A DNA stretch of 64,000 bases from G963664835 sp965220775 (GTDB lineage: Bacteria; Chloroflexota; UBA6077; FW602-bin22; JBCLEL01). The stretch covers positions 186,001 to 250,000 of the forward strand of contig OZ244845.1 of NCBI GenBank assembly GCA_965220775.1, written 5' to 3'. Shown piece after piece: positions 40,975 through 49,274 of the stretch (positions within the stretch are counted from its first letter, which is position 1; each line of letters starts with the position of its first letter). The position numbers were made by a program, and so were the translations under genes. Below the pieces are notes generated by a model that did no database searches, was not told the origin of the DNA, and saw nothing but the letters and a program-made list of their open reading frames with translations.

Positions 40975-41211
40975 GATCCGTGACTTTCTTCAACGGGCGG
41001 TCAATGAGGGTTGAATACATCGGTACGCAATTACTGAAGTCAACGCATGAATAAGGACTGATGTAATACATCCTCCCATCCCGGGTAGCACGAATGCAGA
41101 CCGTGAATCTATCAGCGTCGGAAGCATTTTGAAGTCCAATAGAGGGATCCGCAGTCGCATACCTCATAGAATACTCCTACCTTACCGAGATGAGAAACCA
41201 CCGGATTAAGG

Positions 41212-41241
41212 TCCTCGCAGCAGGTCGCCCTGCTGCGAGGA
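41212..41241 (-). other. Strong intercistronic hairpin between binding protein and permease genes
   Basis: TCCTCGCAGCAGG and CCTGCTGCGAGGA form a perfect 13 bp stem with a TCGC loop, 8 bp after the binding-protein stop. There is no U-run after it on the minus strand. It is more likely to stabilise the upstream mRNA segment or cause partial termination, raising binding protein over permease, than to be a full terminator. Confidence 0.6.
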
Positions 41242-41248
41242 AAGCTGA

Positions 41249-42415
41249 CTACAAGACGCCCACTTCTCTTAGGAGAGCGAGTGTACCCTTCAGGTCATCC
41301 AGATCGCTCAGATCAATATTGGGGTGATTGATCTTTTGAAGTGGCAGTAAATCCGGAAGCGGGTTGACTCCTTCAATCAAGGGATACTCGAAGGTTTGAT
41401 TGACAAAGTACAACTGCGCTTCCTGGGAGAGCAAGAAGTCAAGTAAGGCCCCTGCCGCTTCAGGGTTCTTGGAGGTCTTCAAGATGCCGGCCCCGGCTAT
41501 ATTGATCATCGCGCCGGGACCACCACCGCGCGGATGGTAGTTTCTCGCCTTGAGGTTCGGGTCTTCGCTCAGCAATCTGTAGACATAGTAATGATTGACG
41601 AAGCCGACCTGCGCCTCGCCGGCGGCAACGGCTTGGACGGTTGTGGTGTTGTTCTTGTACGGTCTCGGCTCGTTTTCTTTGATACCCAAGAGCCATTTAC
41701 GAGCGGCATCCTCGCCCTCGGACACGCGGAAGGCAGTTACAAAGGCCTGAAAGGAACCGTTGGTAGGCGCCCAGCCAATCTTGCCCATCCACTTGGGATC
41801 GGTGAATCCGAGGATGGTATCCGGCAAGTCCACGTCGGTGAGACTCTCGGTATTGTAGACAATGGTCCGCGCTCGTCCGGATACACCGACCCATTCACCC
41901 TTGGGCGAACGGAAGCGAGGATCGACGCGGTTCAGTAAGTCGGCGGACAGCTTCGTGAACAGTTCTTCCTTGGAGATTGCCCCGAGAGCGCCGGCATCCT
42001 GTGCGAAGAGGCAGTCGGCCGGGCTGTTGGCGCCCTCCTCCAAGATAGTCGCGGCCAACTCGGCGGTACCGCCGTAGCGGACTTTGGTCGAAATTCCGGT
42101 TTGCGCCTCGAAACGCTTCATCAGGGCGCCGACCAGCGATTCCTTGCGGCCGGAATAAATGGTGACTTCACCGGACGGCTTGGCCGCCGGCATCGCGGTC
42201 ACCACCCGCTCTACCACGACCTCCTTCTCTATGATCCGAGTGACAACCCTCTCGATCGGCTTCTCTACTACCCTCTCGACAACCTGGGTGACTACTTTCT
42301 CGACCGGCTTCTCGACGATCTTTTCAACGACCTGTGGTTGGCAGGCTGCCAAGAATGGCAGTGCCGATATCGCGCCAAGGCCGGCTAGAACTGAACGCCT
42401 GGTTAACCTCTCCAT
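41249..42415 (-). CDS. Iron(III)-type ABC importer substrate-binding lipoprotein
   Basis: Surface lipoprotein of 388 residues. The signal peptide ends LPFLAAC (lipobox, Cys about 25), then a stalk of about 45 residues built from VEK(P/I)VE-type repeats (VVEKIVEKPVEKVVTQVVER). The binding domain begins GEVTIYSGRKESLVGALMKR and has FEAQTGISTKVRYGGTAELA and DCLFAQDAGALG, as in FbpA/AfuA-like proteins. The iron-ligand tyrosines cannot be assigned safely by eye. ATG with GAGGAG 5 bp upstream. It is the first gene of the importer operon; regulatory palindromes lie upstream. Confidence 0.88.
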   Translation of the reverse strand: MERLTRRSVLAGLGAISALPFLAACQPQVVEKIVEKPVEKVVTQVVERVVEKPIERVVTRIIEKEVVVERVVTAMPAAKPSGEVTIYSGRKESLVGALMKRFEAQTGISTKVRYGGTAELAATILEEGANSPADCLFAQDAGALGAISKEELFTKLSADLLNRVDPRFRSPKGEWVGVSGRARTIVYNTESLTDVDLPDTILGFTDPKWMGKIGWAPTNGSFQAFVTAFRVSEGEDAARKWLLGIKENEPRPYKNNTTTVQAVAAGEAQVGFVNHYYVYRLLSEDPNLKARNYHPRGGGPGAMINIAGAGILKTSKNPEAAGALLDFLLSQEAQLYFVNQTFEYPLIEGVNPLPDLLPLQKINHPNIDLSDLDDLKGTLALLREVGVL

Positions 42416-42490
42416 GATCTCCTCATTCTTGACACTTATGCTTTCCAGCTGGGATTGATCGGACTGGTCGCGTAAGCGGGGAAGGCTAGT

Positions 42491-42510
42491 ATGTCAGTTC
42501 GAAATGACAT
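42491..42510. promoter_or_regulatory. Near-palindromic operator candidate
   Basis: ATGTCAGTTCGAAATGACAT is symmetric except for one pair. It lies in the leader of the importer operon, 76-95 bp upstream of the binding-protein start. Its form suits a dimeric repressor. Confidence 0.45.
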
Positions 42511-42553
42511 CACCTCACTCTCGGAAAGACCGCTTTGATTAGCCTAACACGAA

Positions 42554-42569
42554 GTTAATCGCGATTAAC
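42554..42569. promoter_or_regulatory. Perfect 16 bp palindrome at the importer promoter
   Basis: GTTAATCGCGATTAAC is fully symmetric. It begins 9 bp downstream of the -10 box on the minus strand, the position of a repressor blocking initiation. It lies between the importer operon and the divergent M24 peptidase gene, so it could control both. Confidence 0.55.
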
Positions 42570-42577
42570 GTTGGCGA

Positions 42578-42606
42578 AGGATAAGCGAACGTCAAATTGG
42601 TGTCAA
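42578..42606 (-). promoter_or_regulatory. Promoter of the importer operon
   Basis: TTGACA (42606-42601), 17 bp spacer, TATCCT (42583-42578) on the minus strand. No better candidate lies between here and the binding-protein start. Confidence 0.5.
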
Positions 42607-42719
42607 GTGTTTTTTAATCGTCAAGACTAACTAATATTTTGGCTAAATCGGCGGTAGTAGTGACTTCGAATCGACAATTGGAGTAAAGTTGGGTTGGATA
42701 TTGGGGAGGTGACGACGAA

Positions 42720-43841
42720 ATGTACCCGTTCAACGAAGAAAAGCTCGGTGCGTTAATGGCGGGGCAGCAGATCGACATGGTACTGGTCTGCAGCCGGCAC
42801 AATATGCGCTACCTAACCGGCTACTTCTATCACTTCTACGAGAACTTCACCCGGATCGGGGTGAGTCAGTACATGCCGCTGCTCGGCGTGCCGGCGAAAG
42901 GGGCGCAAGACAGCTTCTACGTGGGCGTCGCCGGCGAGAGGGGCCAGATGGACGCGGAGGAATTGTGGGTCCAGAACCGCATCAACTCCGCCCGCGATGC
43001 CGTCAGTGCCGCTCAACAAGCCGCAAGAATGATCAAACAGCTAGGGTTCGAGACCGGTCGGGTAGGGGTCGAGGTCCCATTCATGCCAACGGAGGCGTAC
43101 CTCGAGCTACAAAGGTCGCTTCCCCACGCAGCCATCGTCGACGCCAATCCGCTGCTAGACGAGCTGAGAGCGGTCAAGGACGAGCGCGAGTTGGCACTGA
43201 TGCGCAGCGTCAACGACCGGGCGGCCGACGCGATCTGCACCAGCTTTGCCGAGGGAACGGACGGTGTCACGACAAAGGCTATGGAGTCTTCAGTGCGCCT
43301 GGGAATGGAGGAGCGTGGACTCCGGTTCTTGTGGTGCTTCACCGGGGCCGGCCCAGGATATCTTCGGGCGCCTTCGCAGACACGATGGACGAAGGGTCAT
43401 GTGCTGCACCTTGATGCAGGCGGCGACGAGGGCGACTACCTGGCCGACATTTGCAGGATGGGTTGTTTAGGACAGCCGGGACACTTGGCCCAAGAGCTCT
43501 ATGGCGCCTGCCTCGAGGCGCAGGACGGAGTGAGGGAATTGGTCAAGCCGGGGGCCGTTTGCAAAGACCTGCACGATGCCGGGGTAGAGATCATAGGCAG
43601 GAGTCCGTTCGGCGAAAACGGCGAGTTCATGGCCCACGGAATGGGCATGGTGTCACACGAGCATCCGGTGATCAGCGCCAGCAACGAACGTCTGCTGGAG
43701 CAGGGAATGGTACTGTCCATAGAGACGGAGTTCCGTCATCCTGAGGTGGGCCACGTGAAGATCGAGGATGCGGTGGCCGTGACAGCCGACGGCTGCGAGG
43801 GATTTGGAGACAAGGGACGAGAGTGGCAGATAGTCTCGTAG
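42720..43841 (+). CDS. M24-family metallopeptidase (Xaa-Pro peptidase/creatinase-like)
   Basis: Pita-bread fold hydrolase of 373 residues. An N-terminal creatinase-like domain (residues 1-150) is followed by the catalytic domain with the five metal ligands in order: LHLDAGGDEGDYLADICR (two Asp), FMAHGMGMVSHEHP (His), LSIETEFRHPE (Glu) and VKIEDAVAV (Glu). It is likely an Xaa-Pro aminopeptidase or dipeptidase; creatinase-like activity on a small molecule is possible. No signal peptide. ATG with GGGGAGGT 9 bp upstream. Transcribed away from the importer operon. Confidence 0.85.
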   Translation: MYPFNEEKLGALMAGQQIDMVLVCSRHNMRYLTGYFYHFYENFTRIGVSQYMPLLGVPAKGAQDSFYVGVAGERGQMDAEELWVQNRINSARDAVSAAQQAARMIKQLGFETGRVGVEVPFMPTEAYLELQRSLPHAAIVDANPLLDELRAVKDERELALMRSVNDRAADAICTSFAEGTDGVTTKAMESSVRLGMEERGLRFLWCFTGAGPGYLRAPSQTRWTKGHVLHLDAGGDEGDYLADICRMGCLGQPGHLAQELYGACLEAQDGVRELVKPGAVCKDLHDAGVEIIGRSPFGENGEFMAHGMGMVSHEHPVISASNERLLEQGMVLSIETEFRHPEVGHVKIEDAVAVTADGCEGFGDKGREWQIVS

Positions 43842-43907
43842 CCTGGCCGACCCGGCAGTGTCCTTTGAGGATGAAGACCGACGCGGCACTCTAGTTCCGC
43901 CGGCAGG

Positions 43908-44597
43908 GTGATCTTCTGGGATTTCGACCGGACGTTGGCTTTTCGTCCGAGCGGATGGGCCGATCTCATGGCCGGAGTCCTTGGCGAGCGAGACATTCTA
44001 CACGTCCCGACGCAGACCGAGATCGGGCCGCTATTGCAGCATGGCTATCCCTGGCATACGCCAGAGATTCCCCATCCGGAGCTCGACTCGCCGGCGAAAT
44101 GGTGGGATAGAGTCGGAAAGGTCATCAGCCAGGCGTACGTCGCCCTCGGATGCTCAAGTAGCTTGGCCGGCGAGCTGGCGGCTGAGGTTCGTCGCAGATA
44201 TATCGACCCGGCCGGATATGTGGTCTACGACGATTCGGTTCCCACGCTTAGGGAGCTAACCCGCCGAGGTTGGCGCCACTTCATCCTGTCGAACCACGTT
44301 CCCGAGCTGCCGGAGATAGTCACCGCGCTGGGCTTGCGTCCGCTTGTCGAAGAGGTGATCACCTCCGCCAGCGTAGGCTACGAGAAGCCCAATCCCGAGA
44401 TATTCCGGCTCGCGCTCGACATGGCCGGCGATCCGGCGGTCTCCTGGATGGTCGGCGATAACGTGGTCGCGGACGTCATGGGCGCGGAGGCAGCCGGCAT
44501 CAGGGCCATCCTGTTGCGGGAGCGGGACGAGAGGGCCAAGAGGTACTCGCCGGACCTGGCCGGCGTGATCGAGTTTGTGACGCCCGAGGGCGGATGA
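43908..44597 (+). CDS. HAD-superfamily hydrolase
   Basis: Phosphatase-like protein of 229 residues. Motif I is FWDFDRTLAF (Asp nucleophile and second Asp), motif II HFILSNHVP (Ser), motif III Lys in SVGYEKPNPEIF and motif IV MVGDNVVADVMGA. It has an alpha-helical cap between motifs I and II. Start GTG 43908 after a GCAGGG. The VGDNxxxDxxGAxxAGxxA pattern fits phosphoglycolate phosphatase-like or haloacid dehalogenase-like members. The substrate is unknown. Confidence 0.83.
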   Translation: MIFWDFDRTLAFRPSGWADLMAGVLGERDILHVPTQTEIGPLLQHGYPWHTPEIPHPELDSPAKWWDRVGKVISQAYVALGCSSSLAGELAAEVRRRYIDPAGYVVYDDSVPTLRELTRRGWRHFILSNHVPELPEIVTALGLRPLVEEVITSASVGYEKPNPEIFRLALDMAGDPAVSWMVGDNVVADVMGAEAAGIRAILLRERDERAKRYSPDLAGVIEFVTPEGG

Positions 44598-44644
44598 ACG
44601 GCACTATTGCAAAGAAGGCAGGTTGGAGAGAATAGGAGAATCTA

Positions 44645-45031
44645 GTGATTCGCTATCCGGCGTTGATAGACGGCGACGAGGGAGCCTACGGGGTAGTCTT
44701 TCCAGACATCCCCGGCGTTGGCGCGATGGGTCATACTGTAGACGATGCCCTTGTGAATGCCGAGGACGCGCTCCGGGATTACGCAACCGAGGCTGAACGG
44801 GACGGTGAGAAGCTCGCAGTTCCGAGCCCATTCCAGTCGATCGAGACTCCGGATGGGAATCAGTTGGTTTCCATACCACTGATCCGGCCCTCAGGCAAAA
44901 GTGTCCGGGCCGGCTTGACGCTGGATGAGGGTGTCGCCGAGTTTATCGACAGCGAAGCCCGCCGGCGCGGCATGACCCGCAAAACCTACATCACGTGGGT
45001 TGTTCGACGCATTGCGGCGATGGGAGGATAG
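44645..45031 (+). CDS. HicB-family antitoxin without adjacent HicA
   Basis: Protein of 128 residues with the HicB fold: MIRYPALIDGDEGAYGVVFP, DIPGVGAMGHTVDDALVNAE and a C-terminal helical DNA-binding part (LDEGVAEFIDSEARRRGMTR). Start GTG 44645, with GGAGAA upstream. No HicA-type gene is found on either side, so it is an orphan or a regulator. It is separate in sequence from the HicB at 20607. Confidence 0.8.
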   Translation: MIRYPALIDGDEGAYGVVFPDIPGVGAMGHTVDDALVNAEDALRDYATEAERDGEKLAVPSPFQSIETPDGNQLVSIPLIRPSGKSVRAGLTLDEGVAEFIDSEARRRGMTRKTYITWVVRRIAAMGG

Positions 45032-45373
45032 ATCCCAATCCCGCGAGGTCTTTGACACGGAGACACTCGCGAAAGGATGTTTGCGTCCGGCAAGTAGTGA
45101 ACCCGTGCACCGGCCTTGACCGAAAACCACCATGGCCCTGCCACGTCCGCACAAGAGGATGAAGAATTGTGAGGCGTCGGGCCCTTAGCTGCGGACAAGC
45201 CCCAGCGCTACCTTATTCTCTGGACCCTCGGCGGGAGCCCGCCATCCCGGATCAGAGACCGGGTCATCCTTTCGTACCGTTGATGCGGCTCGCCTGTGGG
45301 TGGATTGACGATTGTAGATAAAGGTAGAGTAGCATGGTCCCAAACCTATCCAAGAATTACGGAGGCGGTTGAA
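45032..45373. other. Gap without secure gene
   Basis: Carries no clear gene. Around 45055-45105 the minus strand can encode a short VHYLPDANILSRVS, which looks like the start of a PIN-domain toxin but is not continued. TTGACG at 45306 may be the -35 of the promoter for the aldo/keto reductase. Confidence 0.3.
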
Positions 45374-46381
45374 GTGCAGAGTAGAGTACTGGGCCGGACC
45401 GGGATCGAGGTCACCAGTTTCGGACTTGGGTGCGCGATGCTCGGGGTTCGGATGGGCGAGGTAAACGAGCGCGCCGGAGTCGAAGTCGTTGCGACGGCGA
45501 TGAAGGCCGGCGTGACATTGCTCGACGTTGCCGCTCTGTATCCGGCGGTAATGTCGGGGATGAGCGAGCGGATCGTAGGCCAAGCCTTGAAGGAAAACTC
45601 GGAACTGGCTAAGAAGGCGGTGGTGGAGACGAAAGTCGGCCACCTGCCGGAGGACTTCGATTACACGTACGACTCGACGATGCGCGGGGTCGCCGGCAGC
45701 CTGGAGCGGCTGCAAGTAGACCACATTCCGATGATCTACATTCACGACGCACCAAAGGAGGGTTTCGACCGGGTAATGGGCAGGGGCGGCACCCTGGAAG
45801 CGCTGCGCAAGCTGCAGTCGGAAGGTGTGATCGGACACATTGGCATCGCGTCGAACCTGCCGGAGAACAACATCGTCTACATCGAGACTGGCGAGTTCGA
45901 GGCCGCGGTAATTCCTGAGTTCTACAGCCTCTTGAACCAGCTTGCGACGGAGCGGGTCTTTCCGGCGGCGGAAAAGTTCAATATGGGACTAGTGGTCGCG
46001 ACTCCTTACGAGACTGGGTTGCTGGCAGTGGGAGTTGACCGCTTTCTGAGCATGCCGGAAAGGGACACAAGGCGCCATTTTTCGGCCGAGTGCTTGGACC
46101 ACGTGCGCGACGTCGAAGCGATATGCGCCCGATACAGTGTAAGCATAGCGGCCGCGTCGCTTCAACACATCCTGCGCCACCCGCAAGTGACGGCGGTGAT
46201 TCCGAGCGCGCGCGATACGAACGAGCTGCGCGCGAACCTGAGGGCGAGCGTCGAGAGGCTGCCGGACGAGTTCTGGGCCGAACTGGCGCCGATAGTGCGC
46301 CATTGGGACGCGGAGGAGCACCGCTGGCCGCCGGAGGTGAGCCGGGGGGACTTGACCTCGCCGGGCGGTACTATCGACTAG
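45374..46381 (+). CDS. Aldo/keto reductase
   Basis: NADPH-dependent oxidoreductase, TIM barrel, 335 residues. It opens MQSRVLGRTGIEVTSFGLGC. The catalytic tetrad is in LLDVAALYP (Asp and Tyr), VVETKVG (Lys) and MIYIHDAP (His). The C-terminal nucleotide-binding part is VTAVIPSARDTNELRANLRA. It resembles the D-threo-aldose (L-fucose) 1-dehydrogenase branch in the LYP...SERIVGQAL region. The GTG at 45374 is preferred because GGAGG lies 8 bp upstream; an earlier start adds 26 unlikely residues. Confidence 0.86.
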   Translation: MQSRVLGRTGIEVTSFGLGCAMLGVRMGEVNERAGVEVVATAMKAGVTLLDVAALYPAVMSGMSERIVGQALKENSELAKKAVVETKVGHLPEDFDYTYDSTMRGVAGSLERLQVDHIPMIYIHDAPKEGFDRVMGRGGTLEALRKLQSEGVIGHIGIASNLPENNIVYIETGEFEAAVIPEFYSLLNQLATERVFPAAEKFNMGLVVATPYETGLLAVGVDRFLSMPERDTRRHFSAECLDHVRDVEAICARYSVSIAAASLQHILRHPQVTAVIPSARDTNELRANLRASVERLPDEFWAELAPIVRHWDAEEHRWPPEVSRGDLTSPGGTID

Positions 46382-46400
46382 TCTAGGGAGAGTCCCTAGA
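46382..46400. other. Perfect hairpin after the aldo/keto reductase gene
   Basis: TCTAGGGA-GAG-TCCCTAGA directly after the stop codon. It lacks a T-run and may act as a weak or Rho-assisted terminator separating the reductase from the ATPase gene. Confidence 0.4.
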
Positions 46401-46456
46401 GGCAATCGTTCGTTCCGAACTGAAGGGTTAGTTTTGCTTCTCTCGCAGAGGGCCAG

Positions 46457-47545
46457 ATGCTCGATTACATAACAGTCAAGGGCTTCCGCAGCATCAAGTC
46501 TATCGAGAAGCTGGAGCTCGGGCCGTTGACCGTGCTCATCGGCGCAAACGGCTCCGGCAAGTCGAACTTCATTGGCGTCTTTTCGTTTCTGAATGCTTTG
46601 CGAGAGGGTCGGCTAAAGGAGTACGTGCTACGGGCCGGCGGCGCCGATAAGGTGCTGCACTACGGATCGCGCGTGACGGAACAACTGGAGATCCATATCT
46701 CGGTTCTTGGGGGGCGGGCAAAATACTGGGTCAAACTCGTTCCGACCGGCGCCGACGAGTTGGTTCTGTTATCGGAGTTCATCGACGCTGAGAACTTCGG
46801 TCGTGGTCCAATCAGAAGTACTGGAAACGAAGCTGGGATCCGCCGAGAGGTCCAAACGAGCGTGCCCATGCGTGCTCACGTAGAGGCCCTATTCGACGGG
46901 CGCCGAATTTACCACTTCCACGACACCGGCGACCACTCCCCCACGAAGAAGACAGCGGATGTCCACGATAACCGGTACCTGCGTTCCGACGGCTCGAATC
47001 TTGCTGCCTTCCTCTACCTTCTCAGAGAAAGGCACCCGGACTCCTACGATGCCGTTGTCCGAGTGGTTAGGCAGGCCGCTCCATTCTTCGAGTACTTCCA
47101 GCTCGCACCAGAGAATCTGAACCCCCACAAGATCCGACTAGAATGGAGACACGCAGCTTCTGACGCCTATTTCGACGCATCGTCACTCTCCGATGGGACA
47201 CTGCGATTCATCGCGCTCGCGACTCTGTTTCTTCAGCCGGAAGAGTACAGGCCGGCCGTTATCCTAGTGGATGAGCCGGAACTGGGACTACACCCGTACG
47301 CGATCGAGCTATTGGCATCGCTAATGCAGCAGGCTTCGAACGAAACGCAGGTGGTCGTTTCCACCCAGTCGTCACTCCTTCTGGACCATTTCGAGCCGGA
47401 AGACGTGATAGTGGCGGAACGAGCCGGCGGCGCCACCACGCTCGAACGCCTCGACTCTCCTAGGTTGAAGATGTGGCTCGAGGACTATAGCCTGGGTCAA
47501 CTCTGGGAGAAGAACGAGTTGGGCGGCCGGCCCGTACCGGAGTAA
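46457..47545 (+). CDS. AAA ATPase (RecF/OLD-like, AAA_21)
   Basis: SMC-like ATPase of 362 residues. Walker A is LIGANGSGKSNFIG (residue 29), the signature-like LSDGTLRFIAL is at about 235, Walker B is VILVDEPELGLHP (about 270) and the STQSSLLLDHF switch follows. It lacks the C-terminal TOPRIM domain of OLD proteins. The next gene encodes a TOPRIM-like DUF4276 protein 5 bp downstream, so the two together correspond to a split OLD-like nuclease, an arrangement known from phage-defence pairs. No methylase or restriction gene is nearby. Confidence 0.85.
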   Translation: MLDYITVKGFRSIKSIEKLELGPLTVLIGANGSGKSNFIGVFSFLNALREGRLKEYVLRAGGADKVLHYGSRVTEQLEIHISVLGGRAKYWVKLVPTGADELVLLSEFIDAENFGRGPIRSTGNEAGIRREVQTSVPMRAHVEALFDGRRIYHFHDTGDHSPTKKTADVHDNRYLRSDGSNLAAFLYLLRERHPDSYDAVVRVVRQAAPFFEYFQLAPENLNPHKIRLEWRHAASDAYFDASSLSDGTLRFIALATLFLQPEEYRPAVILVDEPELGLHPYAIELLASLMQQASNETQVVVSTQSSLLLDHFEPEDVIVAERAGGATTLERLDSPRLKMWLEDYSLGQLWEKNELGGRPVPE

Positions 47546-47550
47546 ACGGA

Positions 47551-48246
47551 ATGTCCCGATTGCTGGTTCATGTCGAGGGCCAGACGGAAGAGCAATTCGT
47601 ACATCAGGTCCTTGCTCCTTATCTGATTGGGCGCGGGTACTCGTCCGTCAGCCCAAGAATGGTCGGCAATACGCGTCAGCGCCATGGTAGGGGCGGAGTC
47701 AAGAACTGGATGTCTGTCCGCAAAGAAATCCTGAAACACTTGAGGGAGGATCGAGCGAGCATCGCCACGACGATGGTGGATTACTACGGACTTCCATACA
47801 CCTGGCCGGGACGTAAGCAGGCCAATGCATTGAAGGCTGTGGAACAAAAGGCTAGTGCGGTCGAGAAGGCGATACTAGAAGACATTTCATCCGGGCTGGG
47901 CGGTCTCGATCCCCGACGATTCGTTCCATACGTGGTGATGCACGAGTTCGAGGGACTACTGTTCAGCGATCCGGTCCAACTCGCAGGCAGCATTAACAGA
48001 GTCGATCTATTGGCACAGTTCCAAGCTATTCGCGATGGTTTCGCGACGCCCGAGGAGATTGATGACTCTCCTAACACTGCTCCAAGCAAGCGAATTGGAG
48101 AGCTTCACGGGAGGTATAGCAAGGTCCTTGATGGGAATGCCGCCATCAAGCAAATTGGTCTCCCGACCGTGCTTAGGGAATGCCCGCTTTTCCGAGGCTG
48201 GATAAGTAGGCTTGGGGAGAGGTCCTCTCCGGTCTCCTCCTCCTGA
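47551..48246 (+). CDS. DUF4276 protein (TOPRIM-like), partner of the AAA ATPase
   Basis: 231 residues. The N-terminus LLVHVEGQTEEQFVHQVLAP carries the conserved Glu of a TOPRIM fold, TTMVDYYGLPYTWPG the Asp-containing second block, and PYVVMHEFEGLLFSDP the family's third block. The pairing of such a protein with an AAA_21 ATPase is recurrent. Functions proposed for related ATPase-TOPRIM pairs (OLD, PARIS, AbiL) are nucleases triggered by phage; that role is inferred. The start is 5 bp after the ATPase stop. Confidence 0.83.
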   Translation: MSRLLVHVEGQTEEQFVHQVLAPYLIGRGYSSVSPRMVGNTRQRHGRGGVKNWMSVRKEILKHLREDRASIATTMVDYYGLPYTWPGRKQANALKAVEQKASAVEKAILEDISSGLGGLDPRRFVPYVVMHEFEGLLFSDPVQLAGSINRVDLLAQFQAIRDGFATPEEIDDSPNTAPSKRIGELHGRYSKVLDGNAAIKQIGLPTVLRECPLFRGWISRLGERSSPVSSS

Positions 48247-48249
48247 GGT

Positions 48250-48880
48250 TAGCCGGATAGCGTAGGCTCCGGGACTCCTCCACCACACTGGACAAGGTCG
48301 AGAACCTTCGTACTGAGGTTCAGGTTGGCACTCCATTAACGCGTCAATGCGACGCGGTCCCAAAGACCACGAAGCGGGCTGCGCCTCGCCGGCGGGAAGC
48401 TCTCCGAATCTCTTCAGGAAATCACCACAGACCTCGACGGGCGTATGCCAAAACCCGCAGAGAGTATCCAGCTGCTCGGCCTCATCCGCTCGGTTATACA
48501 AGTATTGCTGAGAAATAACGAACCGTCTACTATCTCGGCAGACCCACAGTCCAGCTGCAATGCTGGCGTCCATCAACCGTTAGAGATCCTCTGACGACAA
48601 AGGGAGGTGAAGTTGAGCCACGAGAACGGCCACACTGCTCGCGCTTAACAGGGGACGACGCCGAAGCCAGTGAGGCTGGGTGTACACATACCGGTGGGGG
48701 GTGCCGTAGGTGCCCCACAGTGACCGATACAAAGATACAAAGTCGGTTGTGGTTCGGATCCGGGGATGAAAGACGCCCCGTTGAAGGTGGAACCGGAAGT
48801 AGTCGTTGACCCCAAAGGAACGACGGCGAATCTGTTGATACCTCAGCCAAGCCTGGAGACCTAGGGAAGAGCAAACGGAA
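48250..48880 (-). pseudogene. Decayed gene of unknown family
   Basis: One minus-strand frame reads like protein from about 48880 to 48250 with a single TAA at about 48582-48584. Before it: LRYQQIRRRSFGVNDYFRFH and PHRYVYTQPHWLRRRPLL. After it: FVISQQYLYNRADEAEQLDT and EVCGDFLKRFGELPAGEAQP. No start codon is evident. The two halves join without frameshift, so the gene was probably lost by a nonsense change. I do not recognise the family. It occupies the gap between DUF4276 and the RNHCP gene. Confidence 0.4.
48253..48329. repeat. Direct repeat, copy 1 (~78 bp)
   Basis: The stretch from CCGGATAGCGTAGGCTCCGG to GAGGTTCAGGTTGG is repeated at 49275-49352 with scattered changes. Both copies contain CTCCTCCACCA and CAAGGTCGAGAACCTTC. 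The copies flank the decayed gene and the RNHCP gene. Confidence 0.6.
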
Positions 48881-48925
48881 CCCTCTGGTCACTTGATCTA
48901 ACAACGCAGATCAAGGAGATCAGAA

Positions 48926-49240
48926 GTGAGCAGAAACAGTGAAAACACGGCATTTGCGTGCCTTCGATGCGGCTTGGAAGTGGTGCCTTTGTCAAACGGC
49001 AGCTACCGGAACCATTGTCCCGGATGTCTCTATTCGAAACACCTGGATATGGCGTCCGGAGACAGAGCCTCTTCTTGTGGAGGTCTAATGGAACCGATCG
49101 GATTGACGCACAAGTCTAGCAAAGGACTTCAGGTAGTCCATCGTTGCACGACCTGCGGAGAGATGCGCGCCAACAAGGTCGCTAGCGACACTGTGCAACC
49201 AGACGAGTTGGAGGCGCTGTTTGGTCTACCTGCGATATAG
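48926..49240 (+). CDS. RNHCP-domain zinc-ribbon protein
   Basis: 104 residues. The family signature is NGSYRNHCPGCLYSKHLD, with FACLRCG before it and VVHRCTTCGEMRANKV after it, four CxxC knuckles that would bind two zinc ions. The middle part GDRASSCGGLMEPIG is also typical. Its biological role is not established; family members are small stand-alone proteins, and a nucleic-acid or ribosome-related role has been guessed because of the ribbon. It lies between two direct repeats. Confidence 0.85.
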   Translation: MSRNSENTAFACLRCGLEVVPLSNGSYRNHCPGCLYSKHLDMASGDRASSCGGLMEPIGLTHKSSKGLQVVHRCTTCGEMRANKVASDTVQPDELEALFGLPAI

Positions 49241-49274
49241 TCGGCGACGGGAGAGCGTGCAACGCCGAAGGCAG

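Noticed and set aside
40961..41167. 68-codon minus-strand frame between permease and binding-protein genes
   Set aside because: No SD site, no recognisable domain, and the composition is unlike the neighbouring genes; regarded as spacer.
45055..45105. Minus-strand stretch resembling a VapC N-terminus (VHYLPDANILSRVS)
   Set aside because: Only about 14 residues match and the frame does not continue into a PIN domain; too short to call even as a remnant.
48262..48284. CTCCTCCACCA as the 3' end of a tRNA or tmRNA
   Set aside because: No T-arm or acceptor partner could be folded around it; similarity is limited to the last bases.
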